Assembly (NCBI GenBank): GCA_018714385.1
Contig: DVNL01000004.1
Location: 1 to 64,000, forward strand
Source: Candidatus Enterosoma merdigallinarum
GTDB taxonomy: Bacteria; Bacillota_I; Bacilli_A; RFN20; CAG-288
Reading direction: 5' to 3'
Length of the DNA: 64,000 nucleotides
Below are positions 1-7,281 of this stretch, piece by piece (within the stretch, counting starts at the first letter, position 1; each line of letters starts with the position of its first letter). The position numbers and the translations under genes were made by a program. The notes under the pieces were generated by a model. The model ran no database searches. It had not been told where the DNA came from and saw only the letters and a program-made list of their open reading frames with translations.

Positions 1-328
1 CTTCTGTGCTTATTTCATTGTGAATTGCTAATAATGATTTAATAGAGGATATAAATTTCTTTTTAGCATCAACTTCAATTATATTAGCAAACAACGAATC
101 ATAAGAATTGATTATTGTTTCTATTTTTGCATCAGTAATTATTTTTACATTATTTGACTTATCAAACTGAGTTTCACCTGTAATATGTCTATGAGGATCA
201 TTTTCTGAATCTAAATTTGCACCTCCAAGACAGATTAATTTTTTGTATAGATCATTATCAGATATTTCATTAACTAAAGAGAATTTTACTAACATGAATA
301 TCGTTAAGAAATCTATTTGAATATCCAT
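1..328 (-). CDS. Hypothetical protein, C-terminal part outside the window
   Basis: An open frame runs from an ATG at 326-328 to the left edge, giving 109 codons without a stop. A purine-rich GGGTGAT precedes the start by a few bases, and a TATAAT on the same strand lies at 347-352, so start and promoter are plausible. The product begins MDIQIDFLTIFMLVKF and carries no motif I recognise; it is mostly polar after residue 25. Base composition is AT-rich like the recombinase genes that follow, so it may belong to the same mobile element. Function unknown. Confidence 0.5.
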   Translation of the reverse strand, partial: MDIQIDFLTIFMLVKFSLVNEISDNDLYKKLICLGGANLDSENDPHRHITGETQFDKSNNVKIITDAKIETIINSYDSLFANIIEVDAKKKFISSIKSLLAIHNEISTE

Positions 329-370
329 TTTTATCACCCTAGCCTAATTATATAATATTTAATAAATAAA

Positions 371-477
371 CACACGCATTTAGAATTATTTTTATAAAAG
401 ATAGTCTGCGTGTGCTTTTTTAATGGCTAAAATCTATAAATTTATTTTGCGTGTGAAATTGCGTGTGCTTGCGTGTG
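371..477. repeat. Cluster of TGCGTGTG direct repeats
   Basis: TGCGTGTG occurs at 407-414, 448-455, 460-467 and 470-477, and its reverse complement CACACGCA at 371-378. The first inverted pair can form a stem with a long AT-rich loop followed by a T-run, so it could also act as a terminator. Iterated 8-mers next to recombinase genes can be protein-binding sites of a mobile element, but no function can be read directly. Confidence 0.4.
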
Positions 478-902
478 ACGGCGTAATTTTTTACTTATGA
501 GTTCAATGATAAATTGTAGTTAGCCAGTTGCAAATGGCAAAAAACTTAATGACTAGGGTTCCAATATTCTCAGTTTCTTTCCTTTTATAAGTGAGTAATC
601 AAGAAGTGGTTAATTCAAGTTGACGATTACCCTTGATTTACTCCTAAGGATATGAGCGGAAAATAAGAGCTCATAAGTTCTTAAGTATATGAGAGATGTT
701 TTCTTAACTTCGCTCAATAAAGTCGTCAGATTCTAGATCTCACACTGACGCAAAAAATATAAATATCAGCATTAGGTCTTTGTGAGGACGTGATGCAAAT
801 CGAAATGGTAGTTTTTAATCCATTCTTTTTGCTTACGTCTTTTTAGCAATGAATCGCATTTGAAGACCTCCATTTCGAACCAACGAATCGGAGGTAATCA
901 TT
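478..902. other. Non-coding leader region with possible structured RNA
   Basis: This AT-rich stretch has no convincing gene. Its last part can fold on the plus strand: AGGTCTT 774-780 pairs with AAGACCT 863-869, GACGT 787-791 with ACGTC 835-839, and AATGG 804-808 with CCATT 820-824. CAAAT 796-800 could instead pair with ATTTG 858-862, which gives a pseudoknot or an alternative fold. It lies directly before the ribosome-binding site of the sigma-like gene. The folding is my inference. Confidence 0.3.
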
Positions 903-1331
903 GTGAAAATTAAGTTAAAAAACTTGGACGAAAAAGTAGTCGACATAGTTGATGTTGACGACAAAATTGGTGAATTAATGGTCTCTTTAGATAAAGAAGA
1001 GGATGCCAGCAACAAAAGATACAAGTATCACATAGCTTTTAGTTTAGATGATGCTACGTATGAAGGCGACACTTTTAAATCTAATGAACCTGATCCATTA
1101 ACTGCATTAATTGAAAAAGAAGAATTAGAAAATCAGCAAAGAAGATATGATTTGTTCATTTCATCTTTAACACCAACTCAAAAAAGAAGATTTTTGCTTT
1201 TTGAAGACGGAAAAAGTGAAAGAGAAGTGGCTCGAATTGAAGGTGTGGATTTTAAATCAATCCACGAAACCAAAGAGCAATTAAAGAAAAAATATATAAA
1301 GCTATTTGGCGACCCCCATCAAAAGAAGTGA
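903..1331 (+). CDS. Sigma-70 region 4-like DNA-binding protein
   Basis: A 142-residue protein starting at GTG, with GGAGGT ideally spaced upstream. The C-terminal third (about residues 90-135) resembles a sigma region 4 helix-turn-helix: a segment like LTPTQKRRFLLFEDGKSEREVA is followed by a recognition-type helix and a Lys-rich tail. Such small sigma-like proteins commonly accompany large serine recombinases on integrative elements of Bacillota. The N-terminal half is acidic and unassigned. It heads a compact cluster of five genes with short gaps or overlaps, so it probably controls or accompanies the recombinase operon. Family call moderate, exact role inferred. Confidence 0.6.
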   Translation: MKIKLKNLDEKVVDIVDVDDKIGELMVSLDKEEDASNKRYKYHIAFSLDDATYEGDTFKSNEPDPLTALIEKEELENQQRRYDLFISSLTPTQKRRFLLFEDGKSEREVARIEGVDFKSIHETKEQLKKKYIKLFGDPHQKK

Positions 1332-1360
1332 ATTTTCTCCTATATGTTGAGGTGAGACAT

Positions 1361-1648
1361 ATGAAAAGAGAAGATGAACTAAAAATCATAGAATATCGAA
1401 AAGCTGGAATTGGTTATAAAAAGATAGCTACTCTTTTAGGGATTTCAAAAAACACCGTTGCTTCATTTTGCAAAAGAAATGATATGAATAAAGAGACTGC
1501 TGAGCTTATTAAATACTGCAAAATGTGTGGTGCTCCATTCTTTTTAAATAAGAAGCATACTAATCAAATTTTCTGTTCTCATGCTTGTAAATATTCTTGG
1601 TGGAATGCATATAAAAAATCTCTTAAAGGCGGTAATGATAATGAGTAA
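1361..1648 (+). CDS. Small HTH and zinc-ribbon protein of the recombinase element
   Basis: I start this at the ATG at 1361 because GAGGTG precedes it; an upstream in-frame ATG at 1328 lacks a good site. The 95-residue product has an N-terminal helix-turn-helix resembling resolvase or sigma HTHs (IIEYRKAGIGYKKIATLLGI then SKNTVASFC), followed by two Cys pairs, CKMC and FCSHAC, that look like a zinc ribbon. It overlaps the next gene by eight bases. This is a known type of companion protein of serine-recombinase elements, although its biochemical role is not established. Confidence 0.6.
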   Translation: MKREDELKIIEYRKAGIGYKKIATLLGISKNTVASFCKRNDMNKETAELIKYCKMCGAPFFLNKKHTNQIFCSHACKYSWWNAYKKSLKGGNDNE

Positions 1649-1826
1649 TACAAATGACTATTTAACCAATGTAAGAGACTATTTAAACGCAGTTTTCTTA
1701 TTAAAATCCATGCAAAAACTAGGTATTTTAGATAAAAAAGAATATTTAATTGCTGAGAAATTATTAGCTAAAAAGCATTGTATCAAAACTAGTAGTATTT
1801 ATCGCTTATATGGGTTGAATACCTAG
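1641..1826 (+). CDS. SHOCT-like small protein of the recombinase element
   Basis: The ATG at 1641 overlaps the stop of the preceding gene and is preceded by GGCGGTAATG-type sequence, so translation is probably coupled. The 61-residue product ends in a short segment, LLKSMQKLGILDKKEYLIAE, typical of SHOCT-like domains (short helical domains near protein termini). These are frequently encoded just upstream of large serine recombinases. No catalytic residues are visible. It may be a recombination accessory protein, but that is inference from position only. Confidence 0.55.
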   Translation: MSNTNDYLTNVRDYLNAVFLLKSMQKLGILDKKEYLIAEKLLAKKHCIKTSSIYRLYGLNT

Positions 1827-1867
1827 GCAAAAAGAGTGATGTATATAGGGGAAAGGAGACTTTAAAA

Positions 1868-3178
1868 ATGGAAAGAAATATCACTAAAATTAATGCCAAA
1901 TCAACTCTTCCAAATAAGAAGAAAGTGGCTGCATATTGCAGGGTATCAGTTACTAAAGATGCCACGCTTCATTCTTTAGCTGCTCAAGTTTCTTATTATC
2001 AAGATTATATTTCTTCTAATCCTAAATGGCTATTTGTTGGTATTTATGCCGATGAAGGAATAAGTGGAACCAAGGTTAATAGACCTGAATTTAATAGAAT
2101 GATAGAAGATTGTAAGCAAGGCAAAATTGATATGATTATAAGTAAATCGATATCTAGATTTGCTAGAAACACAATGTATCTACTTGAAACCACAAGATTA
2201 TTAAAATCACTTAATATCGATGTTTATTTTGAAGAGCAGAATATGCATTCCTTATCTAACGATGGTGAACTTATGCTTTCTTTACTGGCTAGTTTTGCTG
2301 AAGAAGAAGTCAAATCTATGTCAAACAATGTTAGATGGAAAGTTAATAAATTCTTTGAAGAAGGCAAGATTTGGGGAATGCATGATTTTTTTGGTTATAA
2401 AGTTTTGGATGGCAATTACATAATCAATGAAGAAGAAGCCAAAATCATAAGACTAATTTTTGAATTTTACGTAGAAAAGAATATGGGTTATCAAAAAATA
2501 GCTAATTACTTAAATAAGGAAAAAATACCATCGCCGTCTGGCTTAAAGTGGTGTTTTAGTACGGTTAGAGGTATTGCTGAAAATATAACCTATACTGGGG
2601 AACTAATGCTAGGAAGATACTCAGCAGAAATAAATTGTTCTAATCATTCAAAAACTAATAAAGGTCAATTCCCTATGTATTATGTAACTGAAAGCCATCC
2701 AGCAATCATAAGTAAAGAAACATTTCAAAAAGCACAAGAGATAAAAGCTAAAAACAATGAAAAATATGTGGCTACTAAAACATTTACTTCACCTTTTGAG
2801 GGAATTATTAAATGTGGTTTTTGTGGAAGAAATTATGTAAGAAAGAGCAATAAATACCGAGTGTTTTGGATTTGTTCTGGCATGTCTAATCTAAGTGGTA
2901 GTGGTTGTAAGCAAACTTTATCTTTAAGAGAGGACACATTAATCGAACTCACAAATAAAACTTTAGAAGTGTCTAATTTTGATGAATCTCTTTTAAAGAA
3001 AACTATAGATAAAATTGTGGTTCATGATACTAAAGATGTGGATTTTGTTTTTAAAAACGGAACCATTAAAACACTTCATTTTGAATTTAAATCTAGAAAA
3101 TACTCATGGACTCCTGAAATGAAAGAGCAAGCTAGAAGAAGGGAGTTAGAAAGATTATATGGCAAAAGTAGTAACTAA
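1868..3178 (+). CDS. Large serine recombinase (first of a tandem pair)
   Basis: A 436-residue site-specific recombinase. The N-terminal resolvase domain holds the catalytic serine at residue 27 in AAYCRVS, followed by DEGISGT and the SKSISRFARN arginine motif. Residues about 190-290 form the recombinase domain (GYQKIANYLN, then the SHPAII segment), and a zinc-ribbon-like Cys cluster (CGFCG ... C) lies near residues 318-345. It is short at the C-terminus, with little of the long coiled coil of typical large serine recombinases. A strong AAAGGAGA site precedes the ATG. It overlaps the second recombinase by 20 bases, implying co-translation. It probably excises and integrates the element, perhaps jointly with its neighbour. 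Confidence 0.9.
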   Translation: MERNITKINAKSTLPNKKKVAAYCRVSVTKDATLHSLAAQVSYYQDYISSNPKWLFVGIYADEGISGTKVNRPEFNRMIEDCKQGKIDMIISKSISRFARNTMYLLETTRLLKSLNIDVYFEEQNMHSLSNDGELMLSLLASFAEEEVKSMSNNVRWKVNKFFEEGKIWGMHDFFGYKVLDGNYIINEEEAKIIRLIFEFYVEKNMGYQKIANYLNKEKIPSPSGLKWCFSTVRGIAENITYTGELMLGRYSAEINCSNHSKTNKGQFPMYYVTESHPAIISKETFQKAQEIKAKNNEKYVATKTFTSPFEGIIKCGFCGRNYVRKSNKYRVFWICSGMSNLSGSGCKQTLSLREDTLIELTNKTLEVSNFDESLLKKTIDKIVVHDTKDVDFVFKNGTIKTLHFEFKSRKYSWTPEMKEQARRRELERLYGKSSN

Positions 3179-4739
3179 AATTGAGTCAACAATAAACCCT
3201 TTTACTAAACTTCCTCAAGGAACATTAATAAAAAGAAGAGTCGCAGCCTATGCTCGTGTTTCTACTGATAATGAAGAACAATTAACATCTTATGAAGCTC
3301 AAGTTGACTATTACACTAAATATATTGAAAGAAGACCTGATTGGAGTTTTGCTGGAATCTATACCGATGAAGGAATAAGTGGGACAAACACCAAAAGAAG
3401 AGAAGGCTTTAAAAGAATGATAGATGATGCGATGAATGGAAAGATTGATCTAATCATTACTAAGTCCATCTCTAGATTTGCTCGTAATACAGTAGATAGT
3501 TTAGTGAATATTAGAAAACTTAAAGAACATAATGTAGAATGCTACTTTGAAAAAGAAAACATATATACTTTTGATTCTAAAGGCGAATTACTGATTACGA
3601 TTATGTCGAGTTTAGCTCAAGAAGAAAGTAGGTCTATTTCTCAAAACGTTACTTGGGGACAAAGAAAGAGATTTGCTGATGGAAAAGTTTCAATGCCATA
3701 TAAAGCTTTTCTAGGTTATGAAAAAGGTGAAAATAGCGATATTGTGATTAATGATGAAGAGGCAAAAGTCGTAAGAAGAATCTATTATCAATTTCTAAAA
3801 GGGGATAGTTTAGGCAAGATAAGTGCTGATTTGACTAATGATGGAGTCTTAACTCCTAGAGGCAAAACTAACTGGACAAAATCTACTCTCTTATCAATTC
3901 TAAAAAATGAAAAATATAAAGGTGATGCTTTACTTCAAAAAAGTTTTACAGTTAATTTCTTAGAGCATAAAACAAAGAAAAACGAAGGAGAAGTACCACA
4001 ATATTATGTTCAAGATTCTCATCCAGCTATTATTCCAAAAGAAGATTGGGAACTAGTTCAAATTGAATTAACTAGAAGAAAAGATTTAGGTTATACCTAT
4101 TCCTATAAGAATCCATTTGTTGCAAAACTTTATTGTGAAGATTGTGGTGGTTATTATGGAAAAAAGAAGTGGCATTCAGGTAGTACTTATGAAAAAGAAG
4201 TTCTCCAATGTAATGATAAGTTCAAGAACAAATGCCACACACCAACTCTAGAGGAAGATGACGTCAAGAGAAGATTCCTTAAAGCTTATAACCTTATAAT
4301 TTCTAATAAAGAAAGCATCATAAAGGATATCGAATTGGTTATATCAGTGATTGGTGATTCCTCAAAAATAGATGGTGAAATAAATAAGCTAACTAAAGAA
4401 CTAGAGGAAATGGCTAATGAGTTTAATCTTCTTGTTAAAATGAATACTAAGACTCAACAAGATCAGTCGATTTGGCGAAAAAAGTATGCAGAACTTGAAG
4501 AAAAATATAAAAAAAAGGAAAGTGAATATAAGAAACTGGTCACTGAAAAAGAGGAACGAAAACTTAAAGAAAGTAACCTAAAAACCTTTATCGAGATGCT
4601 AAAAAAAGGCGAAGCTCAATTTGAATGGGATGAAACAATATTTAATTTCACTTTAGAAAAAGCAATAGTGCATAAAGATAAATCAATAACATTTAAGTTC
4701 TATTCTGGTTATGAAGTGACAATCAAGGCTGAGGGGTAA
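3159..4739 (+). CDS. Large serine recombinase (second of a tandem pair)
   Basis: A 526-residue recombinase beginning inside the end of the preceding gene. The catalytic serine is residue 35 in AAYARVS; DEGISGT and TKSISRFARN follow. The recombinase domain and a Cys-containing zinc domain (YCEDCGGYYG ... C ... C) come next, then a long charged coiled coil from about residue 395 to 490, as usual for large serine integrases. The two recombinases resemble each other in the catalytic domain but differ in the DNA-binding parts, so they could recognise different half-sites or act as a heteromer. That is inference. A hairpin with a T-run overlaps its stop codon. Confidence 0.92.
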   Translation: MAKVVTKIESTINPFTKLPQGTLIKRRVAAYARVSTDNEEQLTSYEAQVDYYTKYIERRPDWSFAGIYTDEGISGTNTKRREGFKRMIDDAMNGKIDLIITKSISRFARNTVDSLVNIRKLKEHNVECYFEKENIYTFDSKGELLITIMSSLAQEESRSISQNVTWGQRKRFADGKVSMPYKAFLGYEKGENSDIVINDEEAKVVRRIYYQFLKGDSLGKISADLTNDGVLTPRGKTNWTKSTLLSILKNEKYKGDALLQKSFTVNFLEHKTKKNEGEVPQYYVQDSHPAIIPKEDWELVQIELTRRKDLGYTYSYKNPFVAKLYCEDCGGYYGKKKWHSGSTYEKEVLQCNDKFKNKCHTPTLEEDDVKRRFLKAYNLIISNKESIIKDIELVISVIGDSSKIDGEINKLTKELEEMANEFNLLVKMNTKTQQDQSIWRKKYAELEEKYKKKESEYKKLVTEKEERKLKESNLKTFIEMLKKGEAQFEWDETIFNFTLEKAIVHKDKSITFKFYSGYEVTIKAEG

Positions 4740-4754
4740 ATCTTTAGCCTTTTT
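4725..4754 (+). terminator. Terminator overlapping the recombinase stop
   Basis: AAGGCT (4725-4730) pairs with AGCCTT (4746-4751) and is followed by Ts; the stop codon lies in the loop. Confidence 0.55.
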
Positions 4755-4985
4755 ATTTTCACAAAATTTTCATTTTTTTAATTAAAAGCATCGATTATAA
4801 TAATCATGTAAGGAACAAATCTTACAAACTTTAGCAATAAAGTTGATTGATTTAATTTTCTGTAAAGCTGTAGGAGAATTACCCATTAGAGGTTCAGCAA
4901 TAGGTCGCCCTATAATCAATCGTTGCATTTGTCCCCTTATGAAAGGAGGAAATCTCATAGTTTTTTTCTTGTTGAAGAATAAATT
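4755..4985. other. Non-coding or remnant DNA between recombinase and HNH gene
   Basis: No gene is convincing here. Short frames on both strands read like protein (plus strand GELPIRGSAIGRP, minus strand RLIIGRPIAEPLMGNSP), but neither has a usable start with a ribosome-binding site. Readable text on both strands suggests conserved non-coding DNA or a gene relic. AAAGGAGG at 4942-4949 has no start codon at usable spacing. An attachment site could lie here, but no core repeat was found in the window. Confidence 0.3.
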
Positions 4986-5951
4986 ATGGATAAACAAAAA
5001 ATGGTTATAAACCGCGAAACTGCCATGCGTATTTGGTCTAAACGTTATGGTAAAGAACTAAAAGTAACTGACTTTGCTGGACGAATAATGGTTAAGTCAG
5101 CTTATGATGACCGAGATAGTAAATTTGGGTGGAATATAGATCATATTCTTCCACAATCAAAAGGTGGTAAAACGGCAGAACATAATTTAGTTTGTTGCCA
5201 CATTCTTACTAATGATGAAAAAGCAGACAAATTCCCTTGCTTCAACGCTAATGGACATGAATTTGAAATTCTAAAGGTTCAAAATCACTATGAAATTAAA
5301 GAACGCTCAAGTTCAAATTCAAACAATGAAGAACATAGTAACAATAATAAAATAAGCACTAATTATTACGATTCAGCATCTGCAATTAGGCTCTATAAAG
5401 AATTTAAGGGATTTCAAACTAAGAAGAGATTTGTTGGCACAATTGAAATTATTATTTATGGAATTGGTGGAGCAGATACTGCTTTAACAGACTTTATCGA
5501 GGATATGTTTATTGAAAATGACCTTCAGTTTGTTGATGCAAGAAATGATCACTCTGGAACTAATGTAAGAATTTTAATAAAAGATTATGAAATGCCCGAC
5601 AATGAGAATACTAATAAATTGGTTGATAAGTGTGTACTTTTGAATACTTACATGAGTTGCTATTTTAAACCACTGGATATTATCGAAGATTATTTCATAC
5701 AACTAAGGTTAGATTGTTACAACAACAGAAAAGATTTTTATAGTAAAGATGGTCGAGTTGGATTTGTTGATGTTAGAGAATTTAATAAAGAATCTAGAAT
5801 GAAATTCAATTCTTTAGCAATTCAAAATTCTTATGCAAAAAAGAAATTCAATGGTGATGTAGGATGGAATGAAAATTTGTTCTATGATTATAATTATATT
5901 TGGACAGATTTATCCGAAGATTTAGATAAGGAGGTAAGTAGACAAGGTTAA
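4986..5951 (+). CDS. HNH endonuclease-domain protein
   Basis: A 321-residue protein with an N-terminal HNH nuclease core at about residues 45-85: WNIDHILPQSKGG, then EHNLVCCHILTNDEKADK, which supplies the His-Asn-His-type residues. The central part is rich in Asn, Ser and Glu (linker). The C-terminal half is unrecognised and contains a GTIEIIIYGIGG segment. No good ribosome-binding site precedes the ATG. Composition matches the recombinase genes, so it is probably cargo of the same element, and it is followed by a terminator-like hairpin. The nuclease call rests on the motif; its substrate is unknown. Confidence 0.7.
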   Translation: MDKQKMVINRETAMRIWSKRYGKELKVTDFAGRIMVKSAYDDRDSKFGWNIDHILPQSKGGKTAEHNLVCCHILTNDEKADKFPCFNANGHEFEILKVQNHYEIKERSSSNSNNEEHSNNNKISTNYYDSASAIRLYKEFKGFQTKKRFVGTIEIIIYGIGGADTALTDFIEDMFIENDLQFVDARNDHSGTNVRILIKDYEMPDNENTNKLVDKCVLLNTYMSCYFKPLDIIEDYFIQLRLDCYNNRKDFYSKDGRVGFVDVREFNKESRMKFNSLAIQNSYAKKKFNGDVGWNENLFYDYNYIWTDLSEDLDKEVSRQG

Positions 5952-5982
5952 GACTTATATGAGAACCTCCTGAAAATAGAAT

Positions 5983-6010
5983 AGGGTGGTGGGCGACAGC
6001 CATCCTTTTT
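5983..6010 (+). terminator. Terminator after the HNH gene
   Basis: AGGGTGG (5983-5989) pairs with CCATCCT (6000-6006, one G-U pair), followed by a T-run. Confidence 0.6.
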
Positions 6011-6180
6011 AAATCAAGAAAAGGTTAGATTTAAGTTATAATGATTATGGTTGGTGAGTAGTTATGGGTTGCTCAGATTATGTTTCAGAGAAAAGCTGCC
6101 GAAGAAGAGTATTTTGAAAAATATCGATAAAATGGGCACTATTTGGACTCTAATTTTTACGCCGTGTAAAATGCCTAGGG

Positions 6181-6336
6181 GTGTGCATTGTATCAAAAGT
6201 GTAGTATGTTGGCATTCAGCCACCATCCGAACCTGTGAGGTTTACCGAACAGGTTTCGTGATACGTATCGAAGTCCCGGGTTATGCTCAGCGAACCCGAG
6301 GTAAGAGGAAAGTCCAGCCGTAGGGCTGGCTTTTTT
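6181..6336 (+). ncRNA. Candidate structured RNA with an RNase P-like motif
   Basis: No coding signal is convincing in this stretch. It holds an inverted repeat (AACCTGT ... ACAGGTT, 6230-6255), a GGGTT ... AACCC stem (6278-6297), then GAGGAAAGTCC at 6305-6315, identical to the conserved P4 strand (CR-I) of RNase P RNA, followed at once by a terminator. The remainder of RNase P RNA is not present. It may be a 5' fragment of rnpB or an unrelated small RNA. Confidence 0.3.
6314..6336 (+). terminator. Strong intrinsic terminator
   Basis: CCAGCC (6314-6319), loop GTAG, GGCTGG (6324-6329), then C and six Ts. It marks the end of the AT-rich element; base composition rises sharply just after it. Confidence 0.75.
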
Positions 6337-6385
6337 CATATTTGAACCTTTTATTCACGTTACGCGGCCGTTACAATATTTGTGT

Positions 6386-6580
6386 ATGAACCTAGCCCAG
6401 ACCATTAAAGAGTTGAGAAAGAAGATGCTCGTCTCCCAGCAGGAACTGGGAGAGCTTTTGGGGACTTCCCGAGTGACCGTGGCACGATGGGAAACAGGGG
6501 TCTATTCCCCCTCCTATCCGATGAAGAGAAAGCTTCGTGACCTCTGCAAGGAAAACGGCGTGAAGTGGGAGGCGGAATGA
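6386..6580 (+). CDS. XRE-family regulator heading a restriction-modification operon
   Basis: A 64-residue single-domain helix-turn-helix protein: VSQQELGELLGTSRVTVARWETG is the classic XRE recognition motif. I choose the ATG at 6386. A TACAAT at 6372-6377 sits eight bases upstream and no ribosome-binding site is present, so the mRNA may be leaderless. Its stop overlaps the start region of the methyltransferase gene (ATGATGG). The position matches controller proteins of restriction-modification systems. A very similar 64-residue XRE protein heads the type I operon at 51620-51814. Confidence 0.8.
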   Translation: MNLAQTIKELRKKMLVSQQELGELLGTSRVTVARWETGVYSPSYPMKRKLRDLCKENGVKWEAE

Positions 6581-7281
6581 TGGCCAAAACTTTGAATAAA
6601 GACAGCAAACCTCAAATCAAATCACGCGAAAGAGTTGTCGAGCATGGCGAAGTATTTACCAATGCCAGAGAAGTCAATGCCATGCTTGATTTGGTAAAAA
6701 ACGAGACCGAAAGAATCGAATCAAGGTTTCTTGAACCGGCTTGTGGCGATGGAAACTTTTTGGCGGAAATATTGCATCGGAAGCTCAAAGTCGTTGAAAC
6801 CAAATATTCCAAGAGCCAACACGACTATGAAAAAAACTCCTTTTTGGCTGTCTCCAGTATCTATGGAGTTGAACTTTTGGAAGACAACGCTGAAGCTTGC
6901 CGTGAACGTCTCTTCAAGATCTGGGAGGATAACTATCACTCGCTATTCCCCAAGACGGAACCAACAATAGCCGATTCCATCCGGTATCTGCTGTCCAAGA
7001 ATATTCTGTGTGGGGATGCTTTGACGATGAAGCAGAACAACGGAGAGCCCATCATTTTTGCTCAATGGGATTTCGTTCAGGGCGACAAGGTCAAAAGGAA
7101 AGACTATAGGCTCGATGAGCTGCTCGAAGGCAACCTTGAAGAATCCGGAGGACAGATGACATTGGACATGGCCTCGGACAAGCCGTCCTGGGAATATGAT
7201 CCGGAGACGAAAATGATGATTCCTTCTCCGATAAAGGAATATCCTTTGATCGAATATTCGAGGGTTCAGGAAAATGGGTGA
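6580..7281 (+). CDS. DNA methyltransferase-like subunit with motif I only
   Basis: About 233 residues from the ATG at 6580, chosen over 6577 because GGGAGG is then six bases away. The SAM-binding motif I is visible as FLEPACGDGNFL near residue 50, and a second acidic strand (YGVELLEDNAEACRERL) follows. No NPPY/NPPF catalytic motif is present. The C-terminal part holds IFAQWDFVQGDKVKRKDY and an acidic tail. It overlaps the next gene, which carries NPPY, so the two probably work as one modification enzyme in a type II/III-like system. The protein alone may be catalytically incomplete. Confidence 0.7.
   Translation: MAKTLNKDSKPQIKSRERVVEHGEVFTNAREVNAMLDLVKNETERIESRFLEPACGDGNFLAEILHRKLKVVETKYSKSQHDYEKNSFLAVSSIYGVELLEDNAEACRERLFKIWEDNYHSLFPKTEPTIADSIRYLLSKNILCGDALTMKQNNGEPIIFAQWDFVQGDKVKRKDYRLDELLEGNLEESGGQMTLDMASDKPSWEYDPETKMMIPSPIKEYPLIEYSRVQENG

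Noticed and set aside
833..1024. A Ser/Thr-rich minus-strand frame over the sigma-like gene
   Set aside because: It is antisense to the N-terminus of the sigma-like gene, which has a clear start and operon context.
4782..4997. A 71-codon minus-strand protein between recombinase and HNH gene
   Set aside because: Both strands read as protein-like text here and neither has proper start signals, so I treat it as conserved non-coding DNA or a relic.
6051..6323. A 90-codon frame after the HNH gene
   Set aside because: No ribosome-binding site, unnatural composition, and the stretch folds into hairpins ending in a terminator, so it is better explained as non-coding.
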